Below, one piece after another: positions 49,734 to 59,136 of a DNA stretch of 64,000 nt. This stretch comes from Bythopirellula sp041737835. GTDB taxonomy: Bacteria > Planctomycetota > Planctomycetia > Pirellulales > Lacipirellulaceae. The stretch lies in assembly GCA_041737835.1 (NCBI GenBank), contig JBGSQY010000030.1; one strand, 5' to 3'. The position numbers were made by a program, and so were the translations under genes. The notes below the pieces were generated by a model. The model searched no databases. It was given only the letters and a program-made list of their open reading frames with translations, and was not told where the DNA came from. Numbering within the stretch: position 1 is the first letter of the stretch; every line of letters begins with the position of its first letter.

Positions 49734-51097
49734 GAATTGGCCTCTTCCGCCGGTGTTGCATTAGGCAACGAATTTGACCGCACGTTCAAAATGATGGCGG
49801 CGAATAAAAGCAATGTGCTCACTGTGTAGCCAGCCAGCGCGCCTAAGGGAATGCTCAGTTCGGCCCAGCGATCAAACGCCAAATAGACAAATACGCACAT
49901 CACTACGGCCCCCACGAGCCGCGTGTAAACTCCCAAAATGGCTTTGTTGCGTCCTTGCAAAAAGGCTTCCGCCACGCGGCCGCAGCCAGCCACGGCATAA
50001 GCAGGCAGCAGCACCAAGGCGAGTGGTACAGCTCCGCGAAAATCTGGTCCAAAAACCAACACCATCAACGGTTCCAGTACGAGCGCAAACGCCACGACAG
50101 CAATCAGCTGTACCCCCGCAATCAAAGCTGCGGATTTTGCCACGTGGCCTGCCGTGGGGCGTCGTTCACGGCGTGCTCCGGCATTGAAAGCAAATAGCGA
50201 CAAAGCAATCGGCACCACGAGCAGCAGATTGGCCGCGGGTACGGCAGCGGCATAATACCCTTGAATTGTGAAACTGGTGAGCCACATGAACAGAAAAATG
50301 TCGAGCCGGTCACAAAGGTCCGAAACTAAGACATTGAGAGCATAAGGTCGGCCGCGATGCAAAATTCGCTGCACAGTGGGGCCATTGCGAGTGACTGAAG
50401 GTTCTTCTGCAACCGATCGTGAAAGCCGTTGATAAAGCAACCCCATCAAAGGCGAAGCGGCAAACAAAATCGAGGCTACAAACGCCGTATGAGCGCCGCA
50501 GGCCCAGGCGATTCCAAGCAATAGCGGAAAGGCAACGCCAGCAGCAAGGCGGCTCATGTTGTAGCGGCGGAAATCTCCCCGGCCATGATCGACCGACAGC
50601 CATAACAGACGAACATGCTCAAACGGCAGAAACAACGAACACAACAAACAGAGCGGGGCCAGATATCTTTTGTCGGGCGGTAGGGCTGTGAAGGCAAGCA
50701 CGGCGACAACCAGCATCGTTCCAAAGCCAGTGAGCATTCCCAAACGCCGGGTCGAGTATATCAATCCCACCGCATCTTTGTGCTTCCGTGCCGCCCAACG
50801 CGCGACGGCGTATTGGGTACCCAACATGCCGACGTAAATCAAAGTTTGCGTGTAAAACACGGCCGTCGCGTATTGCCCCCGTCCATCCGGGCCGAGCATG
50901 CGCGCGAGAAATACGCCCTGCAGCGTCATGAAGCCAAACAGCACGAACGAAGTCACGACCGTGGCGAAAATGTCGCGCGAGATATACTTCTGCAATGCCT
51001 CGACAAGCGATTTGCGTCCACGACCGATCAGGCCGACGCCGTCGGTCATGTCAGCCTCGCCAGCGAGGGCGGCATATTGCGGCGGGTTAGATGACAT
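49730..51097 (-). CDS. Polysaccharide flippase (Wzx/MATE-like)
   Basis: 455 residues, twelve or more membrane segments, MOP superfamily. The first segments follow FATVVTSFVLFGFMTLQGVFLARMLGPDGRGQYAT, the classic RfbX/Wzx opening. It should translocate the undecaprenyl-linked repeat unit across the inner membrane. The ATG at 51097 is 23 bp after the stop of the sugar transferase gene; a second Met (Met17) could also start. The stop overlaps the polymerase start. Confidence 0.9.
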   Translation of the reverse strand: MSSNPPQYAALAGEADMTDGVGLIGRGRKSLVEALQKYISRDIFATVVTSFVLFGFMTLQGVFLARMLGPDGRGQYATAVFYTQTLIYVGMLGTQYAVARWAARKHKDAVGLIYSTRRLGMLTGFGTMLVVAVLAFTALPPDKRYLAPLCLLCSLFLPFEHVRLLWLSVDHGRGDFRRYNMSRLAAGVAFPLLLGIAWACGAHTAFVASILFAASPLMGLLYQRLSRSVAEEPSVTRNGPTVQRILHRGRPYALNVLVSDLCDRLDIFLFMWLTSFTIQGYYAAAVPAANLLLVVPIALSLFAFNAGARRERRPTAGHVAKSAALIAGVQLIAVVAFALVLEPLMVLVFGPDFRGAVPLALVLLPAYAVAGCGRVAEAFLQGRNKAILGVYTRLVGAVVMCVFVYLAFDRWAELSIPLGALAGYTVSTLLLFAAIILNVRSNSLPNATPAEEANS

Positions 51098-51120
51098 GTC
51101 TTTTTACGAACGGCGAAAGT

Positions 51121-52215
51121 TTACCGGGCACCCTTGCAGAATAAGACAGAAGGAATCGTCAGTAACAGAAGTTTCACATCCTGAAGCAAACTTCGTTTTT
51201 TGATGTATTGAATATCCATCCGAACCCACTCGGCGAATGTCACACTGGAACGTCCAGAGACTTGCCAGATACATGTAATTCCCGGCGTGACGTCGAGTCG
51301 ATGACGATGCCACGACTCGCATTCGTCCGATTCCTCAATGGGAAGCGGGCGAGGCCCCACAAGAGACATATTTCCCAGTACCACATTGAACAGTTGAGGA
51401 AGCTCATCCATGCTCGTCGTCCGCAACAGTTGTCCAAATCGTGTCACACGAGGATCGTGGGTGAGTTTGAACGCGGGACCATCTTGCTCACTGAATTGGC
51501 GGAGCATCGCCTTCTCGGCATCAGCCCCAACTCGCATCGTGCGAAACTTATATATCGGAAAAGGCTTGCCTCCGAGCCCTGCGCGTTTTTGGACGAACAA
51601 AACGGGTCCCGGCGAGGATAGTTTCACCAACAGGGCCGCAATCAGCAGCACGGGTGACAAAATCACAATCATGCAGAGCCCAACGGTCAAATCGATGACT
51701 CGTTTCCATCGCGGCGTCTTCGCGGCAAACAAGGTTTGCATTGGATGCACGGAAACCGCCGAGCCGACTGCTTCTTCCTCGGTATCGAAAACAGGATTGC
51801 CATCGAGATCAAAATCCGCGGGGTAAACATACACTTCGTAGCTGATCGTGCCGCCAGCCGCGCGATATTTCTCGCACACGTCACGTGCCACGACATGCGC
51901 GCCGGCTTCGGGCGTATCGGGAAGAATCACGCCAATGCGGCCATCCTCGAGATACCCTTTGTCGTCGGTGATGCGCAATCGCTCGTGCAAAATACCGGCC
52001 AGTACGTGTACACCCTGACCGTCGCAATCGAGTTTGCCGATCGTGATCGCCAGCAGGCAGAACGGAGTATCACTGCGGTTTGCTTGAAAGCGGGCACGCT
52101 CCAAAAAGTAGAGCAGCCGATTCACCGAAAGCAGGTTGTCGTGATGAATTGTTCGGCCCGGAGTCGCTCCGAACCCGCTCCTGAATCGTTCTAGGAGCAT
52201 CGATAGTAGTGCCAT
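51121..52215 (-). CDS. Sugar phosphotransferase with N-terminal GGDEF-like domain
   Basis: 364 residues from ATG 52215 (a TTG two codons earlier is less likely). Residues about 170-364 are the catalytic initiating transferase: KRVIDLTVGL, a single membrane helix, VQKRAGLGGKPFPIYKFRTM, TTSMDELPQLFNVV, MSLVGPRPLPIEE, VTPGITCIWQVSGRS. The N-terminal half (about 25-125) is not the usual membrane domain: FLERARFQANRSDTPFCLLA, ILHERLRITDDKGYLEDGRIGVILP and EAGAHVVARDVCEK have the strand-helix layout of a GGDEF cyclase, but the GGDEF signature itself is replaced (EDGRIG). I infer a non-catalytic sensor or partner-binding role. Confidence 0.85.
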   Translation of the reverse strand: MALLSMLLERFRSGFGATPGRTIHHDNLLSVNRLLYFLERARFQANRSDTPFCLLAITIGKLDCDGQGVHVLAGILHERLRITDDKGYLEDGRIGVILPDTPEAGAHVVARDVCEKYRAAGGTISYEVYVYPADFDLDGNPVFDTEEEAVGSAVSVHPMQTLFAAKTPRWKRVIDLTVGLCMIVILSPVLLIAALLVKLSSPGPVLFVQKRAGLGGKPFPIYKFRTMRVGADAEKAMLRQFSEQDGPAFKLTHDPRVTRFGQLLRTTSMDELPQLFNVVLGNMSLVGPRPLPIEESDECESWHRHRLDVTPGITCIWQVSGRSSVTFAEWVRMDIQYIKKRSLLQDVKLLLLTIPSVLFCKGAR

Positions 52216-52277
52216 GTTCAATCAATGTTGCAAATTCAATCGTGGGGAGTATCAAGTGCCGAGCCGCCGGCAGAACC

Positions 52278-52958
52278 CTATTGGTGGTAGATGGCTCCCA
52301 AGATCCGGGCGCCACCGTGCTCAAGTCGCTGCGTCACTCGTCGAGCTACGCGACCATCGACTTGACCGGCCGATACCACCAAAAAGATTCCGCTGAGTGC
52401 TTCGGCATACGCAAAACACTCACTCAACTCATCAGCCTGGGGTAAATTGAAAACTATCAAATCAAACTCACTGCTCAGCTCATCGAGCAAGCTAGTAACA
52501 TCTTCGACGTCGTAGTCCGAACCAAGCTGTTTACCGCGATCACCAGCGGCAAGAACGCTCAAACGCTCCACCGCGGTCGGCAGCAAAGCATCGCCCAACA
52601 GCGTCGCACCACTCAAGACGTCGGTGAGCCCGGTTGGGGCCGTCAGTTTTAATTTTTGAGCAATTGCTGGTGACTTCGTGTTCGCGTCGACCAATAACAC
52701 CCGGCGATTGCCGTTGCGCGCCGCGACGATGGCCAAGTTGATGGCGACGACGCTTGTCTCTTCGCTTGCGGAACAACTGGTGATACCGACGGAAAAAGAA
52801 CGTGTTTCGCGAACAGCCTGTTGCGTTTGCACGCAGCGCAGCAGCGCCGAATAGTAGTTCGCCAAATCGCTGGCTGCCGATCCGGCGACCGTGGCGGGGC
52901 GATCTTGAGCTCGCTCACTGCTCATTTGGTTTGCGGTAATGCTGGAAATCATCGCCAT
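52278..52958 (-). CDS. Tyrosine-kinase-like (CpsD/CapB fold) protein lacking ATP-binding residues
   Basis: 226 residues with the MinD-like fold of bacterial tyrosine kinases. Where Wzc/CpsD proteins have a P-loop GxxxSxGKT before the ANLA helix, this protein has SCSASEETSVVAINLAI: the Gly-Lys-Thr is Glu-Thr-Ser. Walker A-prime is partly kept (RRVLLVDANTKSP), but Walker B is FDLIVFNLPQ rather than FDxVIIDTPP, so the catalytic Asp is Asn. There is no C-terminal Tyr cluster. It lies 11 bp after the Wzz-like gene, in the position of the kinase in CapAB pairs. I infer an inactive pseudo-kinase regulator of polymer length. Confidence 0.85.
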   Translation of the reverse strand: MAMISSITANQMSSERAQDRPATVAGSAASDLANYYSALLRCVQTQQAVRETRSFSVGITSCSASEETSVVAINLAIVAARNGNRRVLLVDANTKSPAIAQKLKLTAPTGLTDVLSGATLLGDALLPTAVERLSVLAAGDRGKQLGSDYDVEDVTSLLDELSSEFDLIVFNLPQADELSECFAYAEALSGIFLVVSAGQVDGRVARRVTQRLEHGGARILGAIYHQ

Positions 52959-52969
52959 GAAAGTTGCGC

Positions 52970-54529
52970 CTAGTTCATGAGGATGGTGTGACGGGAATTG
53001 GCGGGCAAGGTGACCACCACGGGAATGCCCAGTTGATCTTCCACCTCAAGCGGAGTGCGCAGGACGCGATTATTGAGTTCCGCGAGAATCGCGACGCTGA
53101 GGGCACCTACACAGGAGAGCAAGAAGCCCGCCAAGAGCACGATGGCTTTTTTGGGACTGACTGGCTTTTCGACCAAAGTGGCCGGCTGAGAAATATTCAG
53201 GTTGGAAATATGCTCTTCATCGAGGGACTGCTGAATTCGTGCTTGTTCGAGCTTTTCGGCATAAATGCGATAGTTGGCCTCCGCGAGCGCGGCTTCACGC
53301 CCCAAATCATTTAACTCCAACTCATGGCCGTTAAGGGCTTTCAACTCTTCTTGTGCAAGCGTGGCTTCATGGTCGAGATTCGTAAGCCGCGCTTGCCAGG
53401 AATCCGCCGCTGCTTTTTCGACCATCAGCTCAACTTGCAGCTTCTGCACCGAAGGATTCACCGCGGTCGTGGAATAGGTGCGAGAATCTTGTTGATCGTC
53501 CATGATGTCTTTGGCTTCGCGGACTTTCTGACGCGCGGCAATGACCAGCGGATGTTCTTCGGTGTACTTCGAGAGTAGTTCCTTTTCCTGAATTTCGAGG
53601 GCGTAAAGTTGCTGCCGCATGTTGTCCCCCGCCGTGTTGGGCATGCCGTCGACTTCTTGCGACGTGATCCGCGAGGGTAACGCGGCAATCAACTTTTCCA
53701 AACTGGCAACACGAGCGGAACTTGCGCTGAACGACGTATGCGCGGAAAGCTGCTCAGTCGAAATCTTTTTGACTTTGTCTTCGACGAGCTGTCGTTGGCC
53801 TTCGAGCGAAGCGAGCCCCATTTCATTCTTAGCCTCGGCCAACTTTTTCTGAAACTTATTCACTTCGTCAGAAAAGACTTTGGCTTGATCGACGAAAAAT
53901 CCGTAGGAGCCTGCCGTCGCGTGGATACGTTGATGTTCGCTGAGATATTCATCAACGACCGCCGCCACGATCTGCTGAGCTTGTCGTGGGGACCGCGCTT
54001 TGTAAGCGATCGAGATGATGTTCGACTTCTGTTTGGCATAAATGGCCAGATTGTCCCCCAGGGCTTGAACAGCCTTCTCCCGCTCGCTGATCGGGCCTAT
54101 GGGCTCAAGCCACCCGGAAACTGTTCCCACGACGCTCGATAAGGCTTCTTTAAATGGATTCGGTTTTGTTGGCTCGCCGCCTTCGGAGGGAGGAAGCAGA
54201 ATGGCTTCTGGCCCCAGCCGATCGACGACTCGCTCCATGAGTGCGCGACTTTTCAGAACTTCCAAAATGGAATTCAATTCGCTTTCGCGGGATTCATTAA
54301 GGGCAATAACTTGGCCCGTGGTCACCGTGGGATCAAGCGTGACGCTTTCCCGACCAACTCGCACAAAGAGCAGCGATTCGGATTCGTAAGTCCGCGGCAA
54401 GAAAATGAGCACGGCCACCGATAACGCCATCAGGCTGCAAAAAGTCAGGAGTGACTTCTTGGGATGACGTCTGAGAATGCGCGGTATATCGCCCAAGCCC
54501 AAAGTGGGGGCTTCTCGCACAAGGGTCAT
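52970..54529 (-). CDS. Wzz/GumC-type polysaccharide co-polymerase
   Basis: 519 residues from ATG 54529 with GGAG six bases upstream; a TTG at 54568 is an alternative. Two membrane segments (about 26-44 and 460-485) enclose a long periplasmic coiled-coil region (about 200-440, with EVNKFQKKLAEAKNEMG and LEIQEKELLSKYTEEHP). After the second segment the sequence continues RTPLEVEDQLGIPVVVTLP, the linker seen before the kinase domain in fused PCP-2a proteins, but it ends there. The kinase is a separate, degenerate gene just downstream. It should set chain length and couple polymerisation to export. Confidence 0.9.
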   Translation of the reverse strand: MTLVREAPTLGLGDIPRILRRHPKKSLLTFCSLMALSVAVLIFLPRTYESESLLFVRVGRESVTLDPTVTTGQVIALNESRESELNSILEVLKSRALMERVVDRLGPEAILLPPSEGGEPTKPNPFKEALSSVVGTVSGWLEPIGPISEREKAVQALGDNLAIYAKQKSNIISIAYKARSPRQAQQIVAAVVDEYLSEHQRIHATAGSYGFFVDQAKVFSDEVNKFQKKLAEAKNEMGLASLEGQRQLVEDKVKKISTEQLSAHTSFSASSARVASLEKLIAALPSRITSQEVDGMPNTAGDNMRQQLYALEIQEKELLSKYTEEHPLVIAARQKVREAKDIMDDQQDSRTYSTTAVNPSVQKLQVELMVEKAAADSWQARLTNLDHEATLAQEELKALNGHELELNDLGREAALAEANYRIYAEKLEQARIQQSLDEEHISNLNISQPATLVEKPVSPKKAIVLLAGFLLSCVGALSVAILAELNNRVLRTPLEVEDQLGIPVVVTLPANSRHTILMN

Positions 54530-54917
54530 GCGTAGCTCCGAGGATGTGTATCGAGAAACTGGCCGCAATCGCGATCCAACGCGGAGTGTTTATTCAACCA
54601 GGCGAATCAATGCCCGGTTGTCGTTTGCTGGTTGTCCAACAGCCAAGCGTGATTGGTGCGGACTTCAGCCGAGGCGGGTTAATGGTGACCTTAATGTTCG
54701 GTGGGAAAATCTCCAGTCTTTGACGACTGGAATCCGATCTCTCTGAACACAAAGTCTTGTTAAACACCAATTTGCGCAACCCTTACAGTATTTACAATCG
54801 CTACAAGAGTCAATGGTTGAGACTTGCAAAACAGCAGGATTCTACAGTCGCAACTAGCAGTCGAGCATGCCTCACACCCTCGGCAAGGCTGTGCCTAAGT
54901 CAGTCCGCTGAAACCAA
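54530..54917. promoter_or_regulatory. Upstream region of the polysaccharide operon
   Basis: 388 bp between the Wzz-like start and the stop of the rhamnosidase gene, all on the minus strand. CCAGTCTTTGACGACTGG (54712-54729) is a short palindrome. No gene or larger repeat was seen. The operon promoter is presumably here. Confidence 0.45.
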
Positions 54918-57662
54918 TTACTGCTTATTAAAACCAGGTTTCGAATATTCGGCGGTAAACACATAGCTGCCTGATTCAATTTCTATCGTCGCCACATGAT
55001 CGGCCATTCCCAACAGCTTAGCCCCTTCAACGTCAGTCAAAGGCTTGTCCCCTTCTCGGATGGTCTTTGCATCGTCGGTGGGTAGAGTAATCGTGGCAGT
55101 CGTATTGGCGGGGATTTCGATCTTCAATAGGAACTCATCGCCCCGGCAGTCCCAGCGACAAAAGATCGGGCCACGAACCGAGTCATAGCTCGCTTCGGCA
55201 AACGTGAGATCACCCACCGGGTGCGGCGTGATCAAAATATGTTTGAATCCAGGAGCCGCCGGGTCGGGATTGATCCCCACGAGCGTGCGAACGTACCAAT
55301 TCACACAATCACCCAGAAAGATGTGGTTTTGCGATCCGCCATCGGTCCACATTTCCCACAACGTCGTGGCCCCCTGCTTGATCCACCACCCCCAACTCGG
55401 TTGCGTTTCCTGGCTGGCCACACGGTAGGCCAATTCGACTTGCCCGTTCTTGGTAAGTGCATGCAGCAGATACTTGGAACCCAACACGCCCGTGTCGAGA
55501 TGGTCATCGGTCTTGTGCAAACTCTCCACGAGGGCATCCGTCACAGCGGCCACTTCATCTGGTTCCACCATGTCGTGAAACAGCGCACAACTTTGCGATG
55601 TCTGGCTGCCGTTGGAGTATTGGTGCGTTTCAGGATTGTAAAGCTCACGGTTAAAACCCGCCTTAATGAAATCTGCTTGATCGGAGTATTGCTTGGCTTC
55701 ATCGTCGTGGCCCAACAATTGCGCGGTTGCGGCCACGATATTCGCGTCGTGAAAATGATAAGCCGTGGAGGTGACGATCTCGGGGGTCGTGGTTTTGTAA
55801 GGAACATAATCGCCGAGCCCTATCGCATTGGTGCCGGTCTTGGCTTTCTGATTGAGATAATCGACGTAACGGCGATGCTGATCGTACAACCGCGTGCGGG
55901 CACGCGCGTCGCCATAGTACAGGTGCAAATAGTCAGGGATGATCAGAAACGCGCTATCCCACGCCGGACCGTTCCCCCACTGATAGCCCCAACCGCCCGT
56001 GGGCACGATGCCGGGGAGTTTGCCGTCGCTCTGCTGCTCGTCGGCCATGTCGTCGAGCCATTTTTCGTACACGGTCACCGCATCGTAATTCCACAGCGCC
56101 GTTTCACACGCCAGATGCGCATCTGCCATCCAGCCGTTTTTTTCGCGGTGCGGGCAGTCGGTGGGAATGCCATGCAAGTTGCTCAAGTACGACCAACGGG
56201 CATTCTCCCAAATTTGATTCAGCAGAGGGTTGGAACATTCGAAGTGCCCGACTTCGGGAACCGCGGAATGAATGAAGTGGATTTTGAGATTATCCGCGGT
56301 GAGCGGTTCGTTCGCGCCTGTGACTTCCACATACTGAAAACCGTGATAAACAAATCGCGATTGCCATGATTCTTCGCCCTCGCCTTTGAGAACATACGTG
56401 TCGGTTTGAAACTGCTGATCCTTTCCTTTATTCCAAACATGCACGGCGATCTCGTCTTGATTCACCGTGCCATCAGCGTTGAGTCGCTCGCCATACTTCA
56501 TCGTGACCTTGCTGCCTGCAGGGCCGGAAATTTTGATCTCGGCGCAGCCTGCTAGGTTTTGTCCTGCATCGAAAACGTAAACCCCGGGTTTCGGTTCAGT
56601 AACTGACACGGGTTTGAGCGTCTTGTCGACCATGATTGGATGGAACGCTTGCGCCACCAACTTGCCGCCGGGCGACTTCACAACTTGGGCAGCGTCCCAG
56701 CTGCTATCGTCAAAACCCGCCCGATCCCAGCCCTGCTGCTCAAGACGCGCATCGTAGGTTTCGCCGCCGTAAATGCTGTTGTAAGTGATGGGCCCCGCGG
56801 TTGTTTTCCAATTTTCGTCGGAAACGATCCGCTCGGTGGTGCCGTCTTCAAACTCGATCACCATTTCCAACAGCATCCGTGGCGAGGCCCGCCACGGGGC
56901 CGTATCGAAATTCCAAGCCGCCAGCGTTTGCACGTTCAGCCAACCGTTGCCCAGCATCACTCCCAGCGCGTTTTCGCCCTCGCGAAGATCCGCGGTTACG
57001 TCGTAAGTCGAATAAAGCACCCGTTTGTCATAGCGCGTGTACCCAGGATCCAAACGGCGGTTGCCAATCCGCTCGCCGTTGATCGAAAGCTCATAATAAC
57101 CCAAGCCGGTCACGTAGACTCGGGCTTGCTTGATCGGCTTGGAGAGCGTGAATTCCTGTCTGAGCAGCGGCAAAGGTTGTGGTTCGATCGATTCGTTGCG
57201 CGCGATCCACTTGCCATGCCAGTGGTCGGGATTGAGCAATGCCATTTCCCACGTTGCCGGTTCACTCCAAGCCGATTGTTGACCAGGGGCATCCCAAATC
57301 CTCACCTTCCACCAAACTTTTTGATCCGTAACCAACGGCTGGCCGGCATATTCAATCGCCACGGATTCGCTGGAATCAACCTTGCCCGATTCCCATAAGT
57401 CACCAATATCGTTGGCGAGTTTGTCGGGAGAACTCGCAACCAAAATTTGATATGCGGACTGACTTTGATTGCGTTTGTCGGCATCCACTTGCCAACTCAA
57501 CCGCGGCTGTGTTTCGTCAAGTCCCAAGGGATCCGTCAGATATTCGCATCGCAAGTTTTCCACACGGCAAGCCGTTGATTCCGCGCGTGACTCGCTATTC
57601 AGAATTAACGCCGTGATGGTCGTGAATAAAACACAGACTGTAGTTTTCCGCCAGTGAAACAT
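54918..57662 (-). CDS. Secreted alpha-L-rhamnosidase (GH78)
   Basis: 914 residues with a signal peptide (about 1-27, ending ESRAES). The domain order is that of GH78: N-terminal Ig/beta domains (VENLRCEYLTDPLGLDETQPRLSW, WESGKVDSSES), a carbohydrate-binding beta-jellyroll (ARVYVTGLGYYELSINGERIG, LDPGYTRYDKRVLYSTYDVT), the alpha/alpha-barrel catalytic domain with DCPHREKNGWMADAHL near residue 502 (usual form DCPQR...GWTGDA), and a C-terminal beta domain. Hydrolyses terminal alpha-L-rhamnose from plant or bacterial glycans in the periplasm or outside. It is divergent from a GH5-like gene across a 345-bp gap. Confidence 0.93.
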   Translation of the reverse strand: MFHWRKTTVCVLFTTITALILNSESRAESTACRVENLRCEYLTDPLGLDETQPRLSWQVDADKRNQSQSAYQILVASSPDKLANDIGDLWESGKVDSSESVAIEYAGQPLVTDQKVWWKVRIWDAPGQQSAWSEPATWEMALLNPDHWHGKWIARNESIEPQPLPLLRQEFTLSKPIKQARVYVTGLGYYELSINGERIGNRRLDPGYTRYDKRVLYSTYDVTADLREGENALGVMLGNGWLNVQTLAAWNFDTAPWRASPRMLLEMVIEFEDGTTERIVSDENWKTTAGPITYNSIYGGETYDARLEQQGWDRAGFDDSSWDAAQVVKSPGGKLVAQAFHPIMVDKTLKPVSVTEPKPGVYVFDAGQNLAGCAEIKISGPAGSKVTMKYGERLNADGTVNQDEIAVHVWNKGKDQQFQTDTYVLKGEGEESWQSRFVYHGFQYVEVTGANEPLTADNLKIHFIHSAVPEVGHFECSNPLLNQIWENARWSYLSNLHGIPTDCPHREKNGWMADAHLACETALWNYDAVTVYEKWLDDMADEQQSDGKLPGIVPTGGWGYQWGNGPAWDSAFLIIPDYLHLYYGDARARTRLYDQHRRYVDYLNQKAKTGTNAIGLGDYVPYKTTTPEIVTSTAYHFHDANIVAATAQLLGHDDEAKQYSDQADFIKAGFNRELYNPETHQYSNGSQTSQSCALFHDMVEPDEVAAVTDALVESLHKTDDHLDTGVLGSKYLLHALTKNGQVELAYRVASQETQPSWGWWIKQGATTLWEMWTDGGSQNHIFLGDCVNWYVRTLVGINPDPAAPGFKHILITPHPVGDLTFAEASYDSVRGPIFCRWDCRGDEFLLKIEIPANTTATITLPTDDAKTIREGDKPLTDVEGAKLLGMADHVATIEIESGSYVFTAEYSKPGFNKQ

Positions 57663-58007
57663 GCGTGCCTCATTCAGCAGGTAAGACTTGATGGCAATCC
57701 GAGAAGTGAGCGAGCCCTAGTATCGTAAGCAGTCACCGTCGCACAGAGCTAGACCTACGGCTGATAACAACAAACTCGAGGCCAAAATAATTCTCAATGA
57801 CTTGTGAACCTTTGGCCGTTATTTCTCAATGACTGGCTCACGTAACCTGGGAATAATGAAAAGTTGATAATCAGCATTAGCACAGTTGAAAACATTGCTA
57901 GAACCGTTGACCCTTGCCCCGGTAGCGATTTTCTGCACACTGCTCTTCAGTGACCGACGGTTCGTGCGGCATGTTTGAATCGATCTCTCCTCAGGTACTC
58001 GCTCATC
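57663..58007. promoter_or_regulatory. Divergent promoter region of two hydrolase genes
   Basis: 345 bp between divergent secreted hydrolases, so both promoters lie here. AATTCTCAATGACTTGTGAA and TTTCTCAATGACTGGC (57790-57838) form a near-direct repeat of CTCAATGACT. No gene is apparent. The repeated CTCAATGACT could be a regulator site, but I cannot show it. Confidence 0.45.
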
Positions 58008-59129
58008 ATGAATCAACGATATTTCTTTGTCTTGATACTGGCATTGCTTGTGATGCCTGGACGCCTGTCGGCAGCTGAGCCCGCCACGACTCGTTGGACG
58101 CCTGAACAAGCCAACGCGTGGTATGCGGATCTGCCGTGGCTGGTTGGAAGCAATTTCCTGCCAAGTTCGGCCATCAATCAACTTGAAATGTGGCAGGCTG
58201 ACACCTTCGATCCTGAAACCATCGATCGCGAGTTGGGTTGGGCCGCGGCCATCGGTTGCAACACAATGCGGGTATTTCTACACGATCTTTGCTGGCGTGA
58301 AGATCGCGATGGCTTCTTCGAGCGAATCGACAAATATCTGGAGATCGCCGACAAGCATAAGATTCGCACGATGTTCGTAATATTTGACGGTGTTTGGGAT
58401 CCTGATCCCGCGACTGGCAAGCAGCGCGAGCCGCGCGCTGGCGTTCACAACAGCGGTTGGGTGCAATCGCCTGGCCGAGCAATCCTCGAAAATCCCGCCG
58501 AAGTGGCAAAATTACAGCCCTATGTGGCTGACCTGCTCAAAACTTATGGCAAGGATCGCCGCGTGTTGGTTTGGGATTTGTTCAACGAAGCGGATAACCC
58601 CAATACCAATAGCTATGGTCCCAAGGAATTAGCCAACAAGGACGAACTCGCCGAGAAGTTAGTGAATCTCTCGTTTGAATGGGCACGCGCCGTGGAACCC
58701 GAGCAGCCGCTTACGGTGGGTGTCTGGCGCGGCCCCGCATGGGATCTGACCGACGAACTCAATCTCGTACACAAAGCAGCCTTGGCACAAAGCGACGTCA
58801 TTTCATTCCATGATTATGGCGATCCAAAATCCATGAATGCTCGCATTGCCCAACTGAAACCCTTGGGCCGGCCGTTGTTTTGCACCGAATACATGGCCCG
58901 CGGCAACGGTAGCACGTTCGAGTCGATTCTGCCAATTATCAAGGAACAAAAAGTCGCGGCATACGGCTGGGGTTTGGTCGACGGCAAGAGCCAAACCAAG
59001 TACCCCTGGGAAACTTGGCAAACCCCGATCGACGGCGAACCTTCGCCTTGGCATCACGACATTTTTCGCGTTGACGGTACGCCGTATCAGCAACAGGAAG
59101 TCGATTTGATCGAATCACTGACCAAGTAA
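58008..59129 (+). CDS. Secreted GH5-like glycoside hydrolase
   Basis: 373 residues from ATG 58008 with a signal peptide (about 1-23); a TTG at 57975 is a less likely start. TIM barrel of the clan-A type: PWLVGSNFLPSSA, GCNTMRVFLHDLCW, RTMFVIFDGVWDPD, the acid/base Glu194 in VLVWDLFNEADN and the nucleophile candidate Glu294 in PLFCTEYMARG. Family members cleave beta-linked mannans, glucans or xylans. The divergent GH78 gene suggests that both act on the same heteropolysaccharide. Confidence 0.83.
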   Translation: MNQRYFFVLILALLVMPGRLSAAEPATTRWTPEQANAWYADLPWLVGSNFLPSSAINQLEMWQADTFDPETIDRELGWAAAIGCNTMRVFLHDLCWREDRDGFFERIDKYLEIADKHKIRTMFVIFDGVWDPDPATGKQREPRAGVHNSGWVQSPGRAILENPAEVAKLQPYVADLLKTYGKDRRVLVWDLFNEADNPNTNSYGPKELANKDELAEKLVNLSFEWARAVEPEQPLTVGVWRGPAWDLTDELNLVHKAALAQSDVISFHDYGDPKSMNARIAQLKPLGRPLFCTEYMARGNGSTFESILPIIKEQKVAAYGWGLVDGKSQTKYPWETWQTPIDGEPSPWHHDIFRVDGTPYQQQEVDLIESLTK

Positions 59130-59136
59130 TTAAGCA

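Noticed and set aside
55221..56369. 382-residue plus-strand open frame opposite the rhamnosidase
   Set aside because: GC-rich codon positions of GH78 generate a long antisense frame; no motif or start signal supports it.
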